From Erwinia sp. HDF1-3R (GTDB lineage Bacteria > Pseudomonadota > Gammaproteobacteria > Enterobacterales > Enterobacteriaceae), in NCBI RefSeq assembly GCF_039621855.1, contig NZ_CP155071.1, positions 4,733,784-4,797,783 on the forward strand: a DNA stretch of 64,000 bases, written 5' to 3'. Below, piece after piece: positions 7,660 through 19,785 of the stretch. Below the pieces are notes generated by a model. The model was given only the letters and a program-made list of their open reading frames with translations. It was not told the DNA's origin and did not search any database. The translations under genes and the position numbers were made by a program. Each line of letters opens with the position of its first letter. The stretch's first letter is position 1.

Positions 7660-9306
7660 TTATGCGGCAATAATAGCATTTGCTTCGACGGGCATTACTG
7701 TCATGTAATCTACCCCGCCCGCATTCAGTAGGGTTCTTTCCAGCCCTTGCCCGGTACCTGCCAAAGCAGTGCCAGCTAACTTATGCCGATCGTTGAATGA
7801 TACCCGGATATTGCCAGTTTCCATTTTGGAGAGTGTCAGGTTGTGACTGTCTGATAGTTCCACGACAATACCAGCGAACCAGCCCGGTGCAAAGGGTAAA
7901 CCACCAGAAGCAATGCCAAAGAATGCCGCAATCCTGTCAGTACTTGTTAGATGTAGTGTATCTCTGGGCTTTATATTATCGACCAAATTGATTAATGATT
8001 CTGAAAGATTTAGTGCTGACTTTATTCCCAAGGCATCATTAACTACCTTTGATAAAGGTTTAGAATGATCCATAAATTTATTTATATTATAATCGTACAA
8101 TTTTTCTTTGCTATCAGTACCATTCTCAGCTGCTGAGGATGAGGATTTAACCAGGCCTGAAACTGTAGAGCAAACAATGCTTATGCCCGGATCAAGAGCT
8201 TTTGCGACATCTATCATAGCCTTGTTATAATCACCTTCTTCAGAATGTTGTTTGGCTTTTTTTACATTGGTTCTAAATTTATCGATTACAGGTGAGAATA
8301 AAGGAATATTTTTGCTACTGAAATTAGCTTTACGATCCGATGTGAATGGCAAACCCGCATGATATTTTTCATGAGGATCGTTTCCTATTCGAGATGAAAA
8401 ATCTTGTGAGGGTTTATGGCTTATTTTATTAACGACCAGTGTATGATGTGATATATTACAGGGGTCGATATAGAGAACCCTCCTCTTATTCCTATTTTGG
8501 ACCTCTACCTGTAAAAGACCCATTGACTTTTTTATGCTTGAAAGACTATAGCCTGGACGCAATGGGATTTTAATTTCATAAAACATAAATGAGTAATCTT
8601 TTGAATAATCACCCTTTTTAATTGCCTGTAAGTATAACTTTTTATCTTCTAAAAAGTACGATACTTTTTTATTCTCATCAATTTTATATGTCAGGTCTTC
8701 GCTTTTATTTCCCAAAGGACAATCCAGGAAATCAAGACTAATGTACTGCCCCTTGCTGTTTACATCGGTTTCAGGAATAGAAATGTTTATCAGATAATTT
8801 TTCCCTGTACTCAGCTCGGTGCCTATTAAAAGACCATCATCATCTATGTAAATATCTTTGAACTTTATATCACATTCGCTATTTATCAATTGTGAAGTCT
8901 TATATCTATAGCCTGTTGTATACTTTTTTATAAGCCCTGTAATGAAATTATAACTTTTCCCTTTAATCAAAACCAGGCGACCACTATTATCGATAGACAT
9001 GCCAAAATTATTAACGGGGATTGTTTTTACCGCACCACCATATACATAAGCACTGGCGTTTATATTTTCTATTTTACTGTCTTTATATTCAACCTTTACC
9101 AGGTTATTTACAATATTATTATCATCAGACAGTGCAAGATTATAAACCCCTTCACTACGCCTTAGTTTCAACGTTGAGTAGTTTATCTCTTTTAATTCAT
9201 TTTTGAATGAACGTTGATCCCCCTCGGAAAATGAATATCTTCTTGACACGTAATTGTGTTTTTCAGGGTATATTTCTTTATGAAAACTATCATTTTTTAT
9301 TAGCAT
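7660..9306 (-). CDS. AvrE/DspE-like effector, N-terminal fragment (ends at in-frame TAA)
   Basis: Starts best at ATG 9306, behind a strong GGAGGA site; this gives 548 residues. The first ~300 residues look like repeated short beta strands of a propeller (VNNFGMSIDNSGRLVLI; FKDIYIDDDGLLIGTELS). Around residues 450-530, LPFAPGWFAGIVVELS, HNLTLSKMETGNIRVSF and LAGTALAGTGQGLE parallel a conserved DspE stretch ([22 protein letters not shown]...), so I read this as a reduced AvrE-family effector. Full-length DspE has about 1840 residues, whereas the whole locus here codes only about 900, so large parts are missing. It ends at TAA 7662-7660 and continues in frame into the next ORF. No hrp box or cognate chaperone gene was seen upstream. 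No signal peptide is evident, as expected for a type III substrate. Confidence 0.55.
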   Translation of the reverse strand: MLIKNDSFHKEIYPEKHNYVSRRYSFSEGDQRSFKNELKEINYSTLKLRRSEGVYNLALSDDNNIVNNLVKVEYKDSKIENINASAYVYGGAVKTIPVNNFGMSIDNSGRLVLIKGKSYNFITGLIKKYTTGYRYKTSQLINSECDIKFKDIYIDDDGLLIGTELSTGKNYLINISIPETDVNSKGQYISLDFLDCPLGNKSEDLTYKIDENKKVSYFLEDKKLYLQAIKKGDYSKDYSFMFYEIKIPLRPGYSLSSIKKSMGLLQVEVQNRNKRRVLYIDPCNISHHTLVVNKISHKPSQDFSSRIGNDPHEKYHAGLPFTSDRKANFSSKNIPLFSPVIDKFRTNVKKAKQHSEEGDYNKAMIDVAKALDPGISIVCSTVSGLVKSSSSAAENGTDSKEKLYDYNINKFMDHSKPLSKVVNDALGIKSALNLSESLINLVDNIKPRDTLHLTSTDRIAAFFGIASGGLPFAPGWFAGIVVELSDSHNLTLSKMETGNIRVSFNDRHKLAGTALAGTGQGLERTLLNAGGVDYMTVMPVEANAIIAA

Positions 9307-9974
9307 TCGTCCTCCGTAACGGCTTTTTACTAAAATAAGTGTGAACTGCTTTCTCAGGCACACCAATAGCTTCCGATACCTGCTAACGTCTACATATTCA
9401 GAAGTATCTAAACGTAGTTTTATTATTGATTCAGGATAATGACCCTATATTTGTCAGAATTTCAGCTGAATGGCAGACTCTAAACGTTCGCTATCCATTA
9501 TCCCTGTAAATACAGTCCTACTCCCTGAATCATTAGCGGGTAACCGTTATGGAAATTATTTCATAGATTAATTTTCCTTTATCAGATCAAATTCAAATTA
9601 ATCAGATGTAAATGAACCAATAATCAGCCTTTCTTGACAGATGTCACATTTTAGGCTTCGCTCCCACTGGACTTACGGGTAACGCTAAACGTTCAGCGGC
9701 GACAGGCGGTCGCCGTCACCTTACAAGAGAGCGTTTTATTATAATATTCACTCGCCGACGCTATTGAGGGTAATTGTTCCGTTCGCACATAAATGTTGCG
9801 TGAACGGGTTCATGTCTTTGACACATGTCCAATGCAAGATTGGAGCATGGCGTATACACTGTAATCAGAATCATCCCAATTCTGCATCATATCGGTAAGC
9901 GTATGTCAGTAGGGAGTTTGCCCGAACCGAATGATATGATTATTTTAAGAAATATAGGATAAGCAGCTAATTTC
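9307..9974. other. Intergenic region upstream of the AvrE-like gene and yidQ
   Basis: About 670 bases without a gene. It holds repeat copy 2 (9765-9834) and a GC-rich hairpin (GGCGAC / GTCGCC near 9699-9715). The left part is AT-rich like the insert; the right part is more like the core genome, so the insert boundary probably lies near 9650-9770. I searched for a GGAACC-N15/16-CCACnnA hrp box facing the minus strand and found none. Confidence 0.5.
9765..9834 (+). repeat. 70-bp direct repeat, copy 2 (right of AvrE-like insert)
   Basis: Second copy of the element at 6487-6556, same orientation, 69/70 identical. The single change turns one A:T pair of the internal stem into a G:T pair, so the hairpin can still form in RNA from this strand. 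Confidence 0.9.
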
Positions 9975-10016
9975 ATGAAAGAAAAGAGAATTCCTGAAAG
10001 GAATATTTCAGATTAT

Positions 10017-10397
10017 ATGATAGCAATAAATAAATGTCGTTTCGCCGGCCTGCTGGCCTGCCTTTCGCTGGCGGGGACGTCCGGCTGCGCCAGCATAATG
10101 TCCCATAGCGGGCCCGATCAGGGTTACTATCCCGGTACCCGCGCCGGTGCAAAGGTGGTCGCCGATAGCAGCAATGGTTGGGTCATGCGCCCGCTGGCGG
10201 CTCTCGATCTGCCTTTTACCGCCGTGCTGGATACGCTGCTACTGCCGTGGGATTACTTCCGCTCCGACAGTGACAGAACTGGCGACTCCCCTCGCGAGCG
10301 CGTATTGCGCAGCGAACAGCAGAACCATACTGAGGAAAGTCTGGCAGGGGCCGCACCGCTGACCATCAACGGGAAGCCCGTCAATACCGCGCCTTAG
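10017..10397 (+). CDS. yidQ: YidQ-family lipoprotein (DUF1375)
   Basis: A small predicted lipoprotein. The lipobox SLAGTSGC gives Cys24 if translation starts at ATG 10017. A longer start at 9975 would add 14 residues and an unusually long charged leader, so I prefer the inner one, though neither has a strong ribosome site. The mature part carries the YidQ/YceK pattern: SIMSHSGPDQGYYPGTRAGAK, then LAALDLPFTAVLDTLLLPWDYFR. Its function is unknown; it is expected in an envelope membrane. It sits next to yidR as in E. coli, where ibpA, yidQ and yidR are adjacent. Here the AvrE-like insert separates it from ibpA. Its stop codon overlaps that of convergent yidR by a few bases. Confidence 0.85.
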   Translation: MIAINKCRFAGLLACLSLAGTSGCASIMSHSGPDQGYYPGTRAGAKVVADSSNGWVMRPLAALDLPFTAVLDTLLLPWDYFRSDSDRTGDSPRERVLRSEQQNHTEESLAGAAPLTINGKPVNTAP

Positions 10398-11665
10398 CCC
10401 TGGGCTGTTTCAGTGATAAATATCTGCTGCCAGCCATCAACCTGGCGCAGGAACGCGACGTGCTGACCATCTGGTGAACAGACAACCGCGTCGGCAAGCG
10501 GTGCCTGCGTCGTTCGCTCAGTCAGGCGCGTTAATTTGCCACTGGGTATCTCACACAGCATCACGCTGTTGTCCTGAATAAACGCTATCGACTGGCCATT
10601 CGGGTGCCAGGTAAAAGACGACTGAATATCGTGGGTGACGTGGGTGATCTGATGCGGTTCCCCACCGACGGGTGACACGATCCACAGCTGAACAACGCCA
10701 CCGTCGTCTTTCATCAGAAAGGCAATGTGTCGACCATCCGGTGAGCAACGCAGCCAGTGACGCGGCGTCGTCACCACGCCGGGGTATCTGCGAGCGTGGG
10801 TAAAGGTCAGCCTGCGCTGCTGTACGCCGCGTGGGGGCGCCGGAAGCTGGTTCGCGGTGCCCTCCAGAGGACGATCGCCCGGCTGCGCGTAATCTGCCAG
10901 CTTCTCCGGTAAATCGACGATAAACACCTCGCAGACTTTCTCACCCTGCTGCGACCGCGTCTCGCCAATAAACGCCAGCGCCCAGCGTTGACGATGGCCG
11001 TTATGCTGCAAATATCCCTCAGTGCCTATCCAGCCCTCCTCAAAGGCACGGCTTATCTCATCGCTACCCGGCTGGGGGGTTGAGGTGGTCTGGCTGACCA
11101 GTACGCAAAAATGGCTGCCGTCATACTCCCGGGGATGCTGTTTATGCGGGCAGACCGCATGCAGAGGCACCGCCACGCCGATATTGCGCAGATCCTCTTT
11201 CACGTCCAGCTCATGCATAACATGGTCATTGTAGGTAAAGCTGAGCCGCGTACCGTCAGGGCTGAAAACGTGAACGTGCGACCCACCGCGCAGGGCGCCG
11301 GGAGTAAACGGCGCGGTAATATCACAGGCATCGAGATTTTCCGCCCGACCATGCTGAACGATAACGCCACGGCGATGATGAAAATCATATTTCCACTGGC
11401 TGTCCGGGTGCTCAGGCCCATGTATACAGGCGTAGCGGGGAGGCAGATCGGGGCTGACCGTGACCACGCCAACGTGCGCGCCCTCTGTAGCCTGATACAG
11501 CACCTCGGTCTGCCCACTGAGGTTCACACGCTCAATAGTCAGGCTGGTAAAGGTGGCACCGTCAGGACGCACGTCATAAGCCAGCCACTGGCCGTCAGCC
11601 GTCCAGATATTGATATTGGTGAGATGATGATTTCGTTGATCAAACGTGAGCTGATGTTCCGACAT
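10394..11665 (-). CDS. yidR: YidR, TolB-like beta-propeller protein (DUF3748)
   Basis: A 423-residue protein collinear with E. coli YidR (FDQRNHHLTNINIWTADGQWLAYDVRP; ALRGGSHVHVFSPDGTRLSFTYNDHVMHEL; QRRLTFTHARRYPGV). Repeated motifs of the type CSPDGRHIAFL, HPNGQSIAFI and CSPDGQHVAFL mark TolB-like propeller blades (PD40). The substrate is not established. There is no obvious signal peptide, so a cytoplasmic location is likely. It is tail to tail with yidQ: the yidR stop (complement of 10394-10396) overlaps the yidQ stop TAG at 10395-10397. yidA lies upstream on the same strand, 38 bases away. Confidence 0.93.
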   Translation of the reverse strand: MSEHQLTFDQRNHHLTNINIWTADGQWLAYDVRPDGATFTSLTIERVNLSGQTEVLYQATEGAHVGVVTVSPDLPPRYACIHGPEHPDSQWKYDFHHRRGVIVQHGRAENLDACDITAPFTPGALRGGSHVHVFSPDGTRLSFTYNDHVMHELDVKEDLRNIGVAVPLHAVCPHKQHPREYDGSHFCVLVSQTTSTPQPGSDEISRAFEEGWIGTEGYLQHNGHRQRWALAFIGETRSQQGEKVCEVFIVDLPEKLADYAQPGDRPLEGTANQLPAPPRGVQQRRLTFTHARRYPGVVTTPRHWLRCSPDGRHIAFLMKDDGGVVQLWIVSPVGGEPHQITHVTHDIQSSFTWHPNGQSIAFIQDNSVMLCEIPSGKLTRLTERTTQAPLADAVVCSPDGQHVAFLRQVDGWQQIFITETAQG

Positions 11666-11703
11666 AGTGCTTACCTTTGCCCTTTTCGCTGTGTCAGCTG
11701 GCG

Positions 11704-12513
11704 CTACAGTACGTATTTCTCAATGGCGTGAGCCACTCCATCTTCGATATTGGTTTTCGTTACAAACTGAGCGACTTTCTTAACGCTCTCAATGGCATTA
11801 CCCATAGCCACGCCGGTGCCGGCAAACTCCAGCATGGCAATGTCATTTTCCTGGTCACCAATCGCCATTACCTGCTCAGCTGACAGACCTAAGCGGTCTG
11901 CAAGCGCCTTCACGCCCGCGCCTTTATTGACGCGCTTATCCAGAATCTCGAGATAGTAAGCCGAGCTTTTCATGATGGTGTAGCGATCGCGGGCTTCCTG
12001 AGGAATACGCGATATTGCCTCGTCCAGCTTATCCGGGTCGTCGATCATCATCACTTTTGGAAAGGTGCTGTTCGCATCCATCTCATCAACCGCACGGTAG
12101 CGCAGCGGGATACCGGTTACAGAGGACTCATGGACGGTATACTGACTGATATCTTTATTGGGCGTGAACAGCAGGGTTTTTGTCAGTGCCTGGAAATGGA
12201 CGCCCAGCTCACGGGCCATTTTTTCAAAATAGAGATAGTCACTGAACGTCAGGGCGACTTCCGCCACGCACTCGCCATCTTGCGCCTGTTGTACCAGCGC
12301 GCCATTATTGGTGATACAAAACTGCCCTTCCTGCTGCAGGTCGAGCGTTTGCAAATACTGCTGAACGCCGACAAACGGGCGGCCGGTAGCCAGCACGATT
12401 GCCACGCCTTTATCACGCGCGGCTGCAATCGCCTGCCGGACGCGCGGACTGACCTCATGCTGAGGGGTAAGCAGGGTGCCATCCATATCAATTGCAATCA
12501 GTTTTATCGCCAT
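11704..12513 (-). CDS. yidA: HAD-family sugar phosphatase YidA
   Basis: 269 residues, a Cof-type (class IIB) HAD hydrolase. Motif I is IAIDMDGTLLTP (Asp9 nucleophile, Asp11 acid/base), motif II VLATGRP, the conserved lysine lies in INKGAGVKALADRLG-like sequence (here RVNKGAGVKAL), and motif IV is MAIGDQENDIAML. E. coli YidA dephosphorylates several sugar phosphates. Its place beside gyrB and yidR matches E. coli, but yidB, which lies between yidA and gyrB there, is absent and a LuxR-type gene occupies the space. Confidence 0.95.
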   Translation of the reverse strand: MAIKLIAIDMDGTLLTPQHEVSPRVRQAIAAARDKGVAIVLATGRPFVGVQQYLQTLDLQQEGQFCITNNGALVQQAQDGECVAEVALTFSDYLYFEKMARELGVHFQALTKTLLFTPNKDISQYTVHESSVTGIPLRYRAVDEMDANSTFPKVMMIDDPDKLDEAISRIPQEARDRYTIMKSSAYYLEILDKRVNKGAGVKALADRLGLSAEQVMAIGDQENDIAMLEFAGTGVAMGNAIESVKKVAQFVTKTNIEDGVAHAIEKYVL

Positions 12514-12925
12514 TACATCCTCGTCAGCTAAGGGTTTTCCTCATGCTAACGCGATTACGCGCACCATGACCAGCATGATAATGCTTTGTGAGGGTGCGCC
12601 GTCAGGTTTTGCCGATGCGGACTGAGGGACTGGGGCGTGACAGGCTGGATTATTTACTACTTCGCAGAAGTGAGAATACTTAAGCGGAAAATGTAGCGCG
12701 GATACCTGTTTTACGCGTAAAGTAATCTGCATAAAGATTAAGCAGAAGGTGACGTTTACAACGCCTGTCAACTTTACACCTGCTGCGAGTCTGGAAAATA
12801 ACATCAGGGAACAAGGTTGCTCCCCGATGATGTTATCCCCGTTAGCGCATTGTCGCCGTTATCGCCCAGAAGGGCATACAGGTTGAACGGCACAAGGGAG
12901 ACACCCTTTCATGGAGGAAAGATGC
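12514..12925. other. Intergenic region with inverted repeat upstream of LuxR-type gene
   Basis: About 410 bases; a minus-strand open frame at 12541-12804 has no homology I recognise and no ribosome site, so I leave it out. A clear inverted repeat, ATAACATCA (12798-12806) with TGATGTTAT (12828-12836), plus an inner GGGA/TCCC pair, lies 90 bases before the regulator start. It could be an operator or a leader hairpin. Confidence 0.5.
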
Positions 12926-13522
12926 ATGAATATACTCATTGTCAGTACTGACCACTTTTTTATATCCGGGGCCGTGGCGCTGGTTTCGCAGGCCTGGCCC
13001 AACAATCTGATATCCGGTCCGGTTTTCATCCTTTCAGAGACCGAAGACTCGTTCCTCACCCCCGACATTATTATCACCGATGTAAATCAGACATCACCCG
13101 CCCTGGAAACCCATTTTCCCCGCGCAATCCCCCTGGCCGGCAGGATAATCCTGCGGCATGTAACAATTTTTTTCGCCCGACAGTGTCGTGAGGAACATGG
13201 CGACTACTGCCCACTGCATCATATTTATCTGCATAAGCGCGAGTCGGCTAAAGGTTTGCAGCTGCTGTTTACCCGGCGAAATCCGGCGATTATGAACGCT
13301 AATCCATCGCATCGCAGCCAGCTGCGTTCGCCGCTCAGCAAACAGCAGGCGATGGTGGTGCGGTATACCAGCGAGGGGATGTCTCTGACGGATATTTCGC
13401 GGCTGACTCAGCTGAGCGTAAAAACCATCAGCACCCATAAGCGCGCGGTGATGCGTAAGCTGGGCATTAAGAATAACAGTGAGTTTTATCAGTATGCGCT
13501 GGCGGGGTATTTGAATAATTAA
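12926..13522 (+). CDS. LuxR-type transcriptional regulator
   Basis: 198 residues if started at ATG 12926, which has GGAGG 8 bases upstream; the ATG at 12911 overlaps that ribosome site and is less likely. The C-terminal 60 residues form a LuxR/GerE-type helix-turn-helix (LSKQQAMVVRYTSEGMSLTDISRLTQLSVKTISTHKRAVMRKLGI), with the usual recognition helix VKTISTHKRAVMRKL. The N-terminal part (NILIVSTDHFFISGAVALVS) resembles a degenerate receiver domain. It lacks a clear phospho-acceptor Asp arrangement, as in RcsA- or BglJ-type auxiliary regulators. The target genes are unknown. It replaces yidB between yidA and gyrB and is convergent with gyrB. A two-component partner was not seen nearby. Confidence 0.85.
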   Translation: MNILIVSTDHFFISGAVALVSQAWPNNLISGPVFILSETEDSFLTPDIIITDVNQTSPALETHFPRAIPLAGRIILRHVTIFFARQCREEHGDYCPLHHIYLHKRESAKGLQLLFTRRNPAIMNANPSHRSQLRSPLSKQQAMVVRYTSEGMSLTDISRLTQLSVKTISTHKRAVMRKLGIKNNSEFYQYALAGYLNN

Positions 13523-13526
13523 ACGC

Positions 13527-13567
13527 GGTCTTTGACGCCAGACCAAAAGGGCCTGGCGTCAAAGACC
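13527..13567. terminator. Bidirectional hairpin between LuxR-type gene and gyrB
   Basis: Perfect 15-bp stem GGTCTTTGACGCCAG / CTGGCGTCAAAGACC with an 11-base spacer, exactly between two convergent stop codons. No long T-run follows on either strand. Confidence 0.75.
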
Positions 13568-13584
13568 GGGGCACCACAGAACTA

Positions 13585-17096
<3,512 letters not shown>

Positions 17097-17180
17097 ACAG
17101 ACGGAATTCCAAAACAGGCGATGATAGAGCAGCATCCTGCCCTTTCTTTACGACAGGCCAGGGCGTCAACGGCGTAGCCA

Positions 17181-17253
17181 GTTTGGGGGCGGCCAGCGCG
17201 CAAAAACCGGAGCGTACACAAAGTACGTGAGGATTTTGAGCGCTGCCCAACCC
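17181..17253. repeat. Palindromic repeat between dnaN and recF
   Basis: An imperfect inverted repeat of about 73 bases centred on GTAC-acaaa-GTAC. The left arm is GGGCGGCCAGCGCGCAAAAA then CCGGAGCGTAC. The right arm, GTACGTGAGGATTTTGAGCG then CTGCCCAACCC, is its approximate complement. Transcribed on the minus strand it would form a long hairpin inside the dnaA-dnaN-recF-gyrB message. It looks like a dispersed extragenic palindrome, but only one copy is in this window. Confidence 0.75.
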
Positions 17254-17285
17254 TAAAATGGCAAGTAAGTTAGCCCGATATTCTA

Positions 17286-18386
17286 CTACAACCGCATTGG
17301 CATCACGACGTAGGCCGCGCTCTGACTGGCCGCATCCTCAATCTGCACGCTGGAAACGGAATCCGTCAGCAGCAGGCGAACGTTTTCACACTTCAGCGCA
17401 TTCAGGACATCCAGCACGTAGCTGACGTTAAAACCGATTTCTAAATCGGTGCCGCCGTAGGTCACATCCAGCATCTCTTCGGCCTCTTCCTGTTCCGGAT
17501 TATTGGCCGTGATCTTAAGCTGATTTTCGCTGATATAGAGACGAACGCCGCGAAACTTCTCGTTAGAGAGAATAGCCGCGCGCGAAAAAGCCTGCTTTAA
17601 CAGGTCGCAGCCCGCATCAAGCGTTTTGTCCGGATTCTTCGGCAGCACCCGACGATAGTCAGGGAAACGGCCATCGACCAGCTTCGAGGTAAAGATGAAA
17701 TCGCCCACGTGTGCGCGAATATTGTTGCTGCCAATCTGCACGCGCAGCGGCGTTTCACCGCCGTCCAGCAGGCGCACCAGCTCAATCACGCCCTTGCGCG
17801 GCACAATCACCGAATGACTGGGCAGCGCCTGCCCGACCGGCATTGAACACACCGCCAGACGGTGGCCGTCGGTTGCCACGGTGCGCAGCTCTTCCCCTTC
17901 GGTTTCAAACAGCATGCCGTTGAGGTAATAGCGCACGTCCTGATGCGCCATGGAGAACTGCGTGGCCTCGATCAGACGCTTCATGGTGGCCTGCGGCAGG
18001 GTGAACTCAACCTCGCTCTGCCAGTCATCCAGGTTCGGGAAGTCGCTGGCAGGCAGGGTGGAGAGTGAGAAGCGGCTGCGTCCTGAGCGGATCAGCATTC
18101 TTTCCCCATCCAGAATAACCGTGATCTCCGCGCCTTCGGGCAGGCCGCGGCAGATATCAAAAAATTTGCGCGCCGGTACGGTAGTCGCACCCGGCTCGTG
18201 GTCCTGCGTCAGTGCGACGCGGGCCACCATTTCCATCTCTAAATCGGTCCCGGTTAGCAGCAGGCTGCCTTCGTTAACCTGTAAAAGCAGGTTGCCGAGG
18301 ATGGGTAACGTTGGACGACCGCCGAGTGGGCTGCTGACCTGCTGTAAGGGCTTGAGTAAGTGCTCGCGTTCTACAATAAATTTCAT
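17286..18386 (-). CDS. dnaN: DNA polymerase III beta sliding clamp
   Basis: 366 residues, the same length as E. coli DnaN. It forms the dimeric ring that tethers DNA polymerase III and other partners to DNA. The start MKFIVEREHLLKPLQQVSSPLGGRPTLPILGN and the end YVVMPMRL match the family, and three clamp domains of about 120 residues each can be followed. The C-terminal VMPMRL segment belongs to the pocket that binds clamp-interacting peptides. It begins 4 bases after dnaA ends, so the two are co-transcribed and probably translationally coupled. Confidence 0.99.
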   Translation of the reverse strand: MKFIVEREHLLKPLQQVSSPLGGRPTLPILGNLLLQVNEGSLLLTGTDLEMEMVARVALTQDHEPGATTVPARKFFDICRGLPEGAEITVILDGERMLIRSGRSRFSLSTLPASDFPNLDDWQSEVEFTLPQATMKRLIEATQFSMAHQDVRYYLNGMLFETEGEELRTVATDGHRLAVCSMPVGQALPSHSVIVPRKGVIELVRLLDGGETPLRVQIGSNNIRAHVGDFIFTSKLVDGRFPDYRRVLPKNPDKTLDAGCDLLKQAFSRAAILSNEKFRGVRLYISENQLKITANNPEQEEAEEMLDVTYGGTDLEIGFNVSYVLDVLNALKCENVRLLLTDSVSSVQIEDAASQSAAYVVMPMRL

Positions 18387-18390
18387 AGCG

Positions 18391-19785
18391 TCAGGAAGAT
18401 AATGTTCTGATTAGATTTGAGAAATCTTCTTTAATATCGTGACTCTCTTCACGCAGCTGCTCAATTTTGCGGCAGGCATGCAGTACCGTGGTATGGTCAC
18501 GACCCCCAAAAGCATCGCCGATCTCCGGCAAACTGTGGTTGGTCAACTCTTTAGCCATCGCCATCGCCATCTGTCGCGGTCGCGCCACCGAGCGGGAACG
18601 CCGTTTGGACAGCAAATCAGCCACTTTGATTTTGTAATACTCGGCTACCGTCTTCTGAATATTATCGATGGTAACCAGCTTTTCCTGCAACGCCAGAAGA
18701 TCGCGCAGCGCTTCACGGACAAAATCAATGGTGATAGCGCGCCCGGTGAAGTTGGCGTTAGCAATCACCCGGTTCAGCGCCCCTTCCAGCTCGCGCACGT
18801 TGGAACGCAAACGCTTGGCAATAAAGAAGGCCACTTCGCCCGGCAGGCGAATATCGTTTTCATCCGCCTTTTTCATCAGGATCGCGACGCGGGTTTCCAG
18901 CTCGGGCGGCTCAATGGCCACCGTCAGCCCCCAGCCAAAGCGCGATTTCAGGCGATCTTCCACGCCGTTGATCTCTTTTGGATAGCGATCCGAGGTCAGG
19001 ATGATCTGCTGATTGCCTTCCAGCAGCGCGTTGAAGGTGTGGAAAAACTCCTCCTGCGACCGCTCTTTGTTGGCAAAGAACTGAATGTCATCAATAAGCA
19101 GCGCATCAACCGACCGGTAGTAGCGCTTGAACTCTTCAATGGCATTATTTTGCAGCGCCTTAACCATATCCTGCACGAAGCGCTCGGAGTGCATATACAC
19201 CACTTTAGCATTCGGCTTACGCGCCATAATGCCATTCCCCACGGCGTGCAGAAGGTGGGTTTTACCCAGGCCCGTGCCACCATAAAGGAAGAGAGGGTTA
19301 TAAGCGCCGCCGGGGTTGTCCGCCACCTGTCGCGCCGCCGCGCGTGCCAGCTGGTTCGACTTACCCTCAACGAAGTTATCGAAATTATGTTTGGTATTCA
19401 CGTTTGAGCGGTATGACAGCTCCGCCGGGGCAGGCATGCTGTCCCAGCTTGGCCGTGAAGGGGCCGGACGGGTGCCATGGTTCACCGGCGCACTGGCATG
19501 TGCGCTGGCCATTACCGGCTGGCTAATCTGGCGCGTAACGGGCTTGCTACCGACTTCAAAACGCAGCAGGGGAACGTCGCTGCCGCAGAAATCGTTGAGC
19601 AGACCATTGATGTTATTGAGGTATTTATCCCTAACCCAGTCGAGCACGAAGCGATTTGGTGCATACAGGGCCAGCGTGTTGTCGTTTAATTCGGCCTGCA
19701 ATGGACGTATCCACATGCTGAATTCTGTGGCAGGTAGTTCATCCTGCAAACGGGCAAGACACTGTTGCCAAAGCGTAAGTGACAC
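18391..19785 (-). CDS. dnaA: Chromosomal replication initiator protein DnaA
   Basis: 464 residues from a GTG start at 19785 ([22 protein letters not shown]), the same start type as E. coli dnaA; GGAG lies 7 bases upstream, and the in-frame ATG at 19797 is part of the leader. DnaA binds 9-mer boxes at oriC and melts the origin. Domain I is residues 1-90, followed by a Pro/Ser/Ala-rich linker. The AAA+ domain has Walker [17 protein letters not shown] and Walker [25 protein letters not shown], and the C-terminal DNA-binding signature is [19 protein letters not shown]. The upstream region has a DnaA box and many GATC sites, as expected for autoregulation and SeqA control. Confidence 0.99.
   Translation of the reverse strand: MSLTLWQQCLARLQDELPATEFSMWIRPLQAELNDNTLALYAPNRFVLDWVRDKYLNNINGLLNDFCGSDVPLLRFEVGSKPVTRQISQPVMASAHASAPVNHGTRPAPSRPSWDSMPAPAELSYRSNVNTKHNFDNFVEGKSNQLARAAARQVADNPGGAYNPLFLYGGTGLGKTHLLHAVGNGIMARKPNAKVVYMHSERFVQDMVKALQNNAIEEFKRYYRSVDALLIDDIQFFANKERSQEEFFHTFNALLEGNQQIILTSDRYPKEINGVEDRLKSRFGWGLTVAIEPPELETRVAILMKKADENDIRLPGEVAFFIAKRLRSNVRELEGALNRVIANANFTGRAITIDFVREALRDLLALQEKLVTIDNIQKTVAEYYKIKVADLLSKRRSRSVARPRQMAMAMAKELTNHSLPEIGDAFGGRDHTTVLHACRKIEQLREESHDIKEDFSNLIRTLSS

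Noticed and set aside
9307..9600. Search for a hrp box upstream of the AvrE-like gene
   Set aside because: No TnnGTGG-N15/16-GGTTCC arrangement found; the nearest partial matches have wrong spacing.
12541..12804. Minus-strand frame of 87 codons between yidA and the LuxR-type gene
   Set aside because: No ribosome site, no recognisable similarity and a composition like noncoding DNA.
18439..19407. Plus-strand frame of 322 codons opposite dnaA
   Set aside because: Antisense shadow of dnaA; no ribosome site and no recognisable family.
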